Source: Ruminococcus sp.
Lineage (GTDB): Bacteria; Bacillota; Clostridia; Oscillospirales; Ruminococcaceae
Direction: 5' to 3'
DNA: 7,278 bases
Assembly (NCBI GenBank): GCA_014799675.1
Contig: JAAVHM010000079.1
Coordinates: 3,663-10,940, forward strand
This document shows positions 1 to 3,878 of this stretch, in pieces. A model generated the notes under the pieces. The model did not search any database, was not told where the DNA came from, and was given only the letters and a program-made list of their open reading frames with translations. The translations under genes were made by a program, and so were the position numbers. Numbering within the stretch: the stretch's first letter is position 1; each line of letters opens with the position of its first letter.

Positions 1-545
1 GCGCATTTAAGCGTACCCTCCGAGACCGTTCCGTTAAGAGAATCGCCGCCTGAGGGAACGTCCGCCGCGATAATAACGGCTTCGCACCTTTGAGCGTAGG
101 AGAAGCACGCCTTTATCTGCGGAGGCAAAAAGCCGTGAAATCCCGTGCCGAAAACAGCGTCCACAATAACGGAGGCGGTTTTGAACCGTTCAAAGACCTT
201 GTCAATGTTGTCGTTGAGGTTAAGGACGTCCGCCTTGCTGACGTCGCTAAGCTCGCAGTAAGCCTGTGCGGAAAGCTCTGTGGAGGGGTCGCCGCAGGCA
301 AGTACAACGGTCACGGGTATGCCGTTCCCGGCAAGCTCCTTAGCGGAGATAAGACCGTCGCCGCCGTTGTTTCCGTTTCCGCAGATAAAAACTACCCCCG
401 AGGAGATGTCTCTGTCCTCGCTTATCTTGTAGATAAGCATAGTCAGCGCACCTCCTGCGTTTATCAGCAGGTCGCGGTAGGAAACTCCGTTTTTGTCGGA
501 ATTTTCCTCAATGGTTTTCATTTGCTTCGGTGTTGGGTAAAACAT
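1..545 (-). CDS. nnrE: NAD(P)H-hydrate epimerase (YjeF_N domain), 5' part only; probably bifunctional with ADP-dependent dehydratase
   Basis: The first 181 codons are visible, reading from ATG at 545 off the left edge. The family epimerises the R and S forms of hydrated NAD(P)H; in most Firmicutes the same chain also carries the ADP-dependent dehydratase (NnrD) that restores NAD(P)H in the cytoplasm. Visible support: residues 56-64 read GNGNNGGDG, the glycine-rich phosphate-binding loop of YjeF_N proteins; residues 128-136 read VDAVFGTGF, the catalytic Asp region; residues 162-166 are DVPSG. The start is set by AAAGGAGA just upstream on the minus strand. It is the third gene of a minus-strand operon, 100 bp after acpS, a neighbour it often has in Firmicutes. 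Whether the C-terminal dehydratase domain follows cannot be seen. Confidence 0.9.
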   Translation of the reverse strand, partial: MFYPTPKQMKTIEENSDKNGVSYRDLLINAGGALTMLIYKISEDRDISSGVVFICGNGNNGGDGLISAKELAGNGIPVTVVLACGDPSTELSAQAYCELSDVSKADVLNLNDNIDKVFERFKTASVIVDAVFGTGFHGFLPPQIKACFSYAQRCEAVIIAADVPSGGDSLNGTVSEGTLKC

Positions 546-562
546 AATTTTTGTCTCCTTTC

Positions 563-578
563 GGCGGGAAGTCCCGCC
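563..578 (-). promoter_or_regulatory. Perfect GC hairpin abutting the nnrE ribosome binding site
   Basis: GGCGGGA and TCCCGCC are exact complements separated by 2 nt (realistically a 6-bp stem with a 4-nt loop). It sits in the 100-bp acpS-nnrE spacer, directly before the Shine-Dalgarno of nnrE. It lacks a following U-run, so it is not a terminator. It could stabilise the message or tune nnrE translation; either role is inferred. Confidence 0.35.
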
Positions 579-645
579 ATTAGTATCCGCAGTTTTTAAG
601 TGCGTTTAAGCCCCTCAATTGGGCGGGGGAGCAGCATTGTCCTGA

Positions 646-1005
646 TCAATCATATAATAAAACGTTTGCGATCGCCGAAATTTTATGATGCGAGCAGCTT
701 ACAACAGTGCGGTATTTTTTTGCAACAAGAATTATCTTTGCTCTGCCTGTAAGGCTTAAATAGTACGTCCCGCTGTAGTCGGTCAGGACGGATACGTCGC
801 TTAGCTTAACGCCGTGAGCGTTTATTCCCAGAGCCTTTACAAACGCCGTTTTTGCGGCAAACATTTCCGCCATTATAGGAACTGAAAAGTTTTTTCCCAT
901 AAGGAATTTCATTTCTTGGGGAGAGTAATATCTTGCCAGGAATTTCGGTTTGGCGGTAAGCCTTTTGAAATGCTCCATATCTATTATGGAAGTGCCTATC
1001 GTCAT
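646..1005 (-). CDS. acpS: Holo-[acyl-carrier-protein] synthase, with an unusual metal-site residue
   Basis: A 119-residue protein, the usual size for AcpS (about 115-130), which moves 4'-phosphopantetheine from CoA to the serine of apo-ACP in the cytoplasm so that fatty acid synthesis can run. Visible support: Asp9 with Arg15 lines up without gaps with the Asp and Arg of the N-terminal GxDIxxIxR motif; residues 49-60 (FAAKTAFVKALG) match the signature FAAKEAxxKALG; residues 82-88 (YLSLTGR) and 102-106 (VSCSH) match the later beta strand and the S-x-S-H strand. The Glu of the signature, a Mg2+ ligand in known AcpS structures, is Thr53 here, and the N-terminal motif is otherwise poorly kept. 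It is probably AcpS by size, motifs and its nnrE neighbour, but activity is less certain. AAGGGTG lies upstream of the ATG at a longish spacing. Confidence 0.82.
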   Translation of the reverse strand: MTIGTSIIDMEHFKRLTAKPKFLARYYSPQEMKFLMGKNFSVPIMAEMFAAKTAFVKALGINAHGVKLSDVSVLTDYSGTYYLSLTGRAKIILVAKKYRTVVSCSHHKISAIANVLLYD

Positions 1006-1051
1006 TATAAAAACACCCTTTCGGAATTTTTTGAGGTCAGAATGTCTTAAT

Positions 1052-1591
1052 TCAGCCGTTGTTATTTTTCTTCATGTTGTATTTAAGCTGACTTGAAAGG
1101 AACGGGGTAATTGCTTCCACGACCCTTTCCTCGGGGGAGAATATAAGTCGGACGTTTCCTGCGGAAGCGTGCTTGAAATCCGCGTAATAGGTTTTCGTCT
1201 CCGCGGCGGACTCGTTTACGCCGACAGCGTTTACTACCGTAACGTCCGAATCCGTATCGGGAGTGTTGTCGGTGTACTCGCCGAAAGCCTCGAATGTGGG
1301 AGCTTTCGCGGTGATAAGGCGTACTCTTTTCCGCTGGGCGATTATCTTGTCTACGTCTATCTCGCCGTTTGTTACAATATATTCATACTCGCAGTCGGAA
1401 TTGGTTATAAGCCTGAAGCCGCCCCAGAAAACTCCGAACATCATAGCCAATCCCAGTATGGGCATTATGAACAATGTTACAAACAGCGACACAGCAGTAA
1501 GAACACCCATTGCAAGCCCGATAATGATTCTTACTGTCCAGACCTTTCCGTCGGCGGGCTTCTTAACAATTTGTTCAACAAATATATCCAT
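1052..1591 (-). CDS. Two-helix membrane protein of unknown function, DUF6106-like
   Basis: This 179-residue protein is the first gene of the minus-strand operon. Residues about 19-41 and 44-62 are two hydrophobic segments separated by a short turn with a proline (MPILG), so a helical hairpin is likely, with both ends on the same side. The rest is soluble: residues 67-92 (CEYEYIVTNGEIDVDKII, then a basic QRKRVR stretch) look like a strand-rich domain of the sort seen in small membrane-anchored PH-like proteins. Residues 105-132 are acidic and probably flexible. The N-terminus MDIFVEQIVKK and the YEYIVTNGEIDVDKI segment recall the DUF6106 family of Clostridia from memory; I could not check this. 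The start is set by GGAGGC upstream. No enzymatic residues can be recognised. It lies 46 bp before acpS. Confidence 0.72.
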   Translation of the reverse strand: MDIFVEQIVKKPADGKVWTVRIIIGLAMGVLTAVSLFVTLFIMPILGLAMMFGVFWGGFRLITNSDCEYEYIVTNGEIDVDKIIAQRKRVRLITAKAPTFEAFGEYTDNTPDTDSDVTVVNAVGVNESAAETKTYYADFKHASAGNVRLIFSPEERVVEAITPFLSSQLKYNMKKNNNG

Positions 1592-1629
1592 TTTTGCCTC
1601 CGTTTTTAATAAAAATATTACTTAAAACA

Positions 1630-1658
1630 ATTATAACATAAAATTTTTCAATTTTCAA
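1630..1658 (-). promoter_or_regulatory. Sigma-A type promoter for the DUF6106-acpS-nnrE operon
   Basis: On the minus strand TTGAAA (1653-1658) is followed after exactly 17 bp by TATAAT (1630-1635), with TG one base before it, so it is also an extended -10. Transcription would start near 1623, giving a leader of about 30 nt before the ATG at 1591. A 9-bp inverted repeat (1641-1649 and 1659-1667) surrounds the -35 box. Confidence 0.75.
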
Positions 1659-1669
1659 GAAAAATTTAC

Positions 1670-1698
1670 TTGCATTTTGTGACGTTATTGTATATAAT
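1670..1698 (+). promoter_or_regulatory. Sigma-A type promoter for the pheS-pheT transcript
   Basis: TTGCAT (1670-1675), a 17-bp spacer, then TATAAT (1693-1698). The predicted start is near 1705, just at the beginning of the T-box leader, which fits well. It is back to back with the minus-strand promoter; the two -35 boxes are only 11 bp apart. Confidence 0.78.
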
Positions 1699-1704
1699 AG
1701 AGTT

Positions 1705-1966
1705 ATGGCAAAATTTAAACGCTGTGACCGGGCATAGTAGCTTTGGGAGCAAGGGCAGTCCAGAGAAAGCGGCAGTAAGCTGTGAGCCGCTTCGTCCTCC
1801 CGATGTGAAATTCACCTGCGAGTGGTTCGGCTGAAAGCTTAGGCGATTAGGCTGAAACGTAGAAGCTGCGTTAAAGCGGAGAGGATAATTGTCCTTAGTT
1901 TATGAAAATATGGGTGGTTTATAAGCAGATTTTTCTGTCCCGTTTTCATGACGGGGCAGTTTTTTT
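1705..1966 (+). ncRNA. T-box riboswitch leader, tRNA-Phe responsive (UUC specifier)
   Basis: This untranslated leader of pheST senses uncharged tRNA-Phe and decides between termination and readthrough. Stem I elements are visible in order: ACGCTGTGACCGGGCATAG then AGTAG (1719-1740); the helix GGGAG/CTCCC (1745-1749 with 1797-1801); the distal helix AAGCGGC/GCCGCTT (1767-1773 with 1786-1792); and the specifier loop GTGAAA-TTC-ACC, with TTC at 1811-1813 followed by a purine as is usual. TTC is a Phe codon, matching the downstream genes. Stem III is AACGTAG/CTGCGTT (1856-1872). The antiterminator side reads TGGGTGGTTTATAAGCAG (1911-1928); TGGT can pair with the ACCA end of tRNA-Phe. GGG (1912-1914) and GCAG (1925-1928) compete for the terminator's 5' arm. 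The bulge is longer than the standard UGGNACC. Confidence 0.92.
1935..1966 (+). terminator. Rho-independent terminator of the Phe T-box
   Basis: CTGTCCCGT (1935-1943) pairs with ACGGGGCAG (1951-1959) through 9 bp including one G-U, with a 7-nt loop, followed by seven T (1960-1966). Its 5' arm is also the 3' side of the antiterminator, so the two folds exclude each other. Charged tRNA-Phe should favour this hairpin and shut off pheS-pheT and the genes between them. Confidence 0.92.
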
Positions 1967-2030
1967 AATTAACAATTAATAATGATTATTCGTTAATTAT
2001 TAATTGTTAATTATTAATTATTAATTTTTT
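1966..2030 (+). repeat. AT-only heptamer repeat forming a large inverted repeat
   Basis: From 1993 there are five consecutive 7-bp units, TTAATTA, TTAATTG, TTAATTA, TTAATTA and TTAATTT (to 2027). Two units in opposite orientation lie at 1966-1979. As a result AATTAACAATTAATAA (1967-1982) is exactly complementary to TTATTAATTGTTAATT (1997-2012) across 14 bp. It fills the spacer between the T-box terminator and the pheS ribosome binding site. No gene fits here. It could be a decayed small repeat element or an mRNA hairpin. Confidence 0.8.
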
Positions 2031-2035
2031 ATAGG

Positions 2036-2058
2036 GTCAGAAAATCTGACGGAAAGGA
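2036..2058 (+). promoter_or_regulatory. Small hairpin directly before the pheS ribosome binding site
   Basis: GTCAGA (2036-2041) and TCTGAC (2045-2050) form a perfect 6-bp stem with a 3-nt loop. GGAAAGGAA follows at once and serves as the Shine-Dalgarno for the ATG at 2066. The hairpin leaves the site exposed and may help translation; that effect is inferred. Confidence 0.4.
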
Positions 2059-2065
2059 AAAAATT

Positions 2066-3085
2066 ATGAAAGAACAGCTTGAAAAAATCAAACAGCTTGC
2101 GGAAAAGGAGCTTGCGGAATGTAACGCGGCGGACGTCCTTGAAAACCTCCGGGTAAAATACCTCGGCAAAAAGGGCGAGCTTACCGCTATCTTGAAGCAA
2201 ATGGGAGGACTTTCCGCGGAGGAGCGTCCCGTTGTGGGTCAGCTTGCAAACACGGTGAGAAAAAGTATCGAGGATAAGCTTGCGGAACGTACCGCACAGC
2301 TTAAAGCGGAGCTTGCCGCAAAGAAGCTTAAAGAGGAAACTATCGACGTTACCCTCCCCGGCAAAGCTCCTGCGGTGGGACGCTTGCACCCTCTTACTGC
2401 CACATTGAACGAGGTCAAGGAAGTTTTCCTCGGTATGGGCTTTGAGGTAGTCGAGGGTCCCGAGGTGGAGACCGACCACTACTGCTTCGAGGCGCTGAAT
2501 ATGCCCAAGCACCACCCTGCAAGAGACACGCAGGACACTTTCTACATCAACGAAAACGTGCTTTTGAGAACACAGACTTCCTCGGTTCAGATAAGGACAA
2601 TGGAAAAGAAAAAGCCTCCTATCAGAATTATTTCCCCGGGAAGAGTTTACCGTTCCGACACGGTGGACGCAACTCACTCTCCCATTTTCCACCAGATAGA
2701 GGGACTTGTTATCGACAAGGGCGTTACAATGGCTGACCTCAGCGGCACTTTGGAGCTTCTTATGCAGAGACTTTACGGCGAGGACTGCAAGATACGTCTC
2801 CGTCCCCACCACTTCCCCTATACAGAACCCTCCGCGGAGGTGGATATAATGTGCTTCAACTGTCACGGCGAGGGCTGTCCCATGTGCAAGAACGAGGGAT
2901 ATATCGAGCTTCTGGGAGCAGGTATGGTACACCCCAAGGTGCTTGAGGGCTGCGGTATCGACCCCGAAATTTACAGCGGATTTGCGTTCGGTATCGGTCT
3001 TGAGCGTATCACTATGGGTCGGTACGAAATTAACGATATGCGTTTGCTTTATGAGAACGATATGCGGTTCTTGGGGCAGTTCTAA
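2066..3085 (+). CDS. pheS: Phenylalanine-tRNA ligase alpha subunit
   Basis: This is the catalytic subunit of the cytoplasmic alpha2-beta2 enzyme that joins phenylalanine to tRNA-Phe using ATP. Its 339 residues match the usual bacterial length. Order: an N-terminal helical coiled-coil arm (about 1-90) that contacts tRNA; then the class II synthetase core. Visible landmarks are GMGFEVVEGPEVE (123-135), ARDTQDTFY (152-160), motif 2 GRVYRSDTVDATHSPIFHQ (192-210), and motif 3 GFAFGIGLERITMGRY (305-320), with the usual Ala in GFAFG of the Phe pocket. Four cysteines, C263, C266, C271 and C274 (CxxC-x4-CxxC), form a zinc-knuckle-like insert found in many Firmicute PheS proteins. The ATG at 2066 follows GGAAAGG. 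It is first in the T-box-controlled operon; unusually, pheT does not follow directly. Confidence 0.98.
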   Translation: MKEQLEKIKQLAEKELAECNAADVLENLRVKYLGKKGELTAILKQMGGLSAEERPVVGQLANTVRKSIEDKLAERTAQLKAELAAKKLKEETIDVTLPGKAPAVGRLHPLTATLNEVKEVFLGMGFEVVEGPEVETDHYCFEALNMPKHHPARDTQDTFYINENVLLRTQTSSVQIRTMEKKKPPIRIISPGRVYRSDTVDATHSPIFHQIEGLVIDKGVTMADLSGTLELLMQRLYGEDCKIRLRPHHFPYTEPSAEVDIMCFNCHGEGCPMCKNEGYIELLGAGMVHPKVLEGCGIDPEIYSGFAFGIGLERITMGRYEINDMRLLYENDMRFLGQF

Positions 3086-3108
3086 TAGGCATTAGGAGAT
3101 GATATATT

Positions 3109-3432
3109 ATGGCTGTCTCCCTCAGTTTGTATAAAGACGGTTTAGGAATACTTTTTGATACTCCGGTTTCTGTTGAAAAATATTACCATGACACATGGGA
3201 CAAAGCAAATAAGGAACTTGGGATAAAATTATTCATAGCATATGGAAAGCCGTTCCGTTTTGATGATATACCCGAAGTGCTTGATGAACTTACGCGTTTG
3301 AAATCGTGGGCGGAAATTAATGAACATTCATATATGAGCGACAGAATAGACGAATTAATGGAAATTATTCCTCAAATTTGTGATGAATATAGTTCGCGGG
3401 AAGATGCTTCCGAACTGTATTTTTATCTGTAA
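3109..3432 (+). CDS. Small acidic orphan protein between pheS and pheT, function unknown
   Basis: A 107-residue protein that I do not recognise. The start is well supported: TTAGGAGATGATATATT precedes the ATG, and it begins 23 bp after the pheS stop, so it should be read on the pheST transcript. It has no signal peptide or membrane segment. It is rich in Asp and Glu, with a likely helical middle (DDIPEVLDELTRLKSW, residues 52-67) and a second acidic helix (SDRIDELMEIIPQICDEY, 77-94). Its GC content is about 36% by hand count, against roughly 50% or more in samples of pheS, and it favours A/T-ending codons such as TTA, ATA and AAT, which suggests acquisition. Small acidic single-domain proteins like this are often immunity or antitoxin proteins, but nothing in the sequence proves that. 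Confidence 0.75.
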   Translation: MAVSLSLYKDGLGILFDTPVSVEKYYHDTWDKANKELGIKLFIAYGKPFRFDDIPEVLDELTRLKSWAEINEHSYMSDRIDELMEIIPQICDEYSSREDASELYFYL

Positions 3433-3458
3433 ACTTACTTTTTAACAGGAGGCTTTAT

Positions 3459-3496
3459 AAATGAATTTATCAATGAAATGGTTAAGCGACTATATA
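3459..3496 (+). repeat. 38-bp direct repeat, copy 1: duplicated start of pheT
   Basis: This stretch is identical at all 38 positions to 3841-3878, the true start of pheT. It begins 2 bp before the ATG and ends after codon 12. Outside the repeat, the left flank (AGGAGGCTTTAT) and right flank (TGCGGAGGG) both differ from copy 2. The strong AGGAGG upstream suggests that this was the original pheT start site. Confidence 0.95.
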
Positions 3497-3508
3497 TGCG
3501 GAGGGTGA
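3461..3508 (+). pseudogene. 15-codon stub of pheT (interrupted original start)
   Basis: The reading frame starts at the duplicated pheT ATG, preceded by AGGAGG at 3448-3453 with good spacing. It encodes the first 12 residues of PheT (MNLSMKWLSDYI), then CGG and a TGA stop at 3506-3508. The stop lies 8 nt before the ATG of the next small gene, and the Shine-Dalgarno of that gene (GGAGGG, 3500-3505) lies inside the stub's last codons. If the stub is translated, the two would be translationally coupled. It is best seen as the left scar of an insertion. Confidence 0.75.
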
Positions 3509-3515
3509 TTTTGTT

Positions 3516-3761
3516 ATGAGAAAGCATTATATGACGTTATGTATGTACGGCAACACCGAGGTCACGCATATTATTAATAATGATAAGATCGAGGTCACAT
3601 TTGAGCAGGCTGTGAAAGGCGGCTTCAGGGACGCGGTTTTTCTGCTTGACGGCACGGTTTTGTCAAACAACGGCTTCAACAATTCGGAAATTGATTTTTT
3701 CCGCAGGTTCACCGAGAAAAACGCGGAGGTAATAAACGCGGAAGCAAGGGGATTTCTATAA
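3516..3761 (+). CDS. Small orphan protein inside the pheT-start duplication, apparently frameshifted near its end
   Basis: As read, this is an 81-residue protein ending in EARGFL. I do not recognise it. The start is supported by GCGGAGGG 11 bp upstream (3498-3505). There is no signal peptide or membrane segment; residues 22-62 (from NDKIEVTFEQAVKGGF through FLLDGTVLSNNGF to EIDFFRRF) look like a compact alpha/beta fold. In the +1 frame after the GGGG run at 3748-3751, the sequence continues without a stop as DFYNADYIRDFWIAYHQYEKY and two more residues, giving a 101-residue product that ends 20 bp before the pheT ATG. The aromatic, charged make-up of that tail looks like real protein. So the gene is probably a recently broken 101-codon gene, a sequencing indel, or, less likely, a frameshifted message. 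GC is about 44%. Confidence 0.65.
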   Translation: MRKHYMTLCMYGNTEVTHIINNDKIEVTFEQAVKGGFRDAVFLLDGTVLSNNGFNNSEIDFFRRFTEKNAEVINAEARGFL

Positions 3762-3822
3762 TGCCGACTATATACGCGACTTCTGGATAGCGTATCACCA
3801 GTACGAAAAATATATAAAATAA
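3751..3822 (+). other. Out-of-frame C-terminal extension of the small orphan gene
   Basis: Twenty-three codons in the +1 frame relative to the gene starting at 3516, from GAT at 3751 to the TAA at 3820-3822. Dropping one G from the run at 3748-3751 joins the two parts seamlessly (NAEARDFYNADYIRDF). The frame has no start codon or ribosome binding site of its own, so it makes sense only as the end of the upstream gene. Confidence 0.6.
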
Positions 3823-3840
3823 ATCAGCGGAGGAAAACTA

Positions 3841-3878
3841 AAATGAATTTATCAATGAAATGGTTAAGCGACTATATA
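3841..3878 (+). repeat. 38-bp direct repeat, copy 2: start of intact pheT
   Basis: The right-hand copy of the perfect direct repeat, lying 382 bp downstream of copy 1 and covering the first 12 codons of the functional pheT. Recombination between the copies would remove 382 bp and restore pheT behind the AGGAGG site. Confidence 0.95.

Noticed and set aside
90..599. A 169-codon plus-strand open frame
   Set aside because: It is the antisense shadow of nnrE, whose minus-strand frame carries GNGNNGGDG and DVPSG motifs and a good ribosome binding site.
610..632. A possible terminator between acpS and nnrE
   Set aside because: Only a 4-bp GC stem can be drawn and no T-run follows on the minus strand.
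646..1005. Loss of the N-terminal catalytic Asp in AcpS
   Set aside because: A gapped alignment would put Ser6 at that position, but the ungapped one keeps both Asp9 and Arg15, so the Asp is probably retained.
1169..1625. Two plus-strand frames (1169-1609 and 1263-1625) opposite the membrane protein
   Set aside because: Both are antisense to a gene with a clear promoter, ribosome binding site and membrane helices, and neither has its own signals.
1705..1737. A 10-codon frame (MAKFKRCDRA) at the start of the pheS leader, considered as an attenuation leader peptide
   Set aside because: It has no ribosome binding site, starts at the predicted transcription start and has one Phe codon only; the leader has T-box features instead.
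2852..2887. The four-cysteine insert in PheS as an unusual domain
   Set aside because: CxxC-x4-CxxC at this place is frequent in Firmicute PheS proteins, so it is ordinary.
2021..2932. A 303-codon minus-strand open frame opposite pheS
   Set aside because: It is a shadow of pheS with no ribosome binding site and Cys/His/Leu-rich, antisense-like composition.
3497..3842. An insertion sequence or MITE as the source of the cassette
   Set aside because: No terminal inverted repeats or transposase remnants are visible, and the interior is filled by a gene with its own ribosome binding site.
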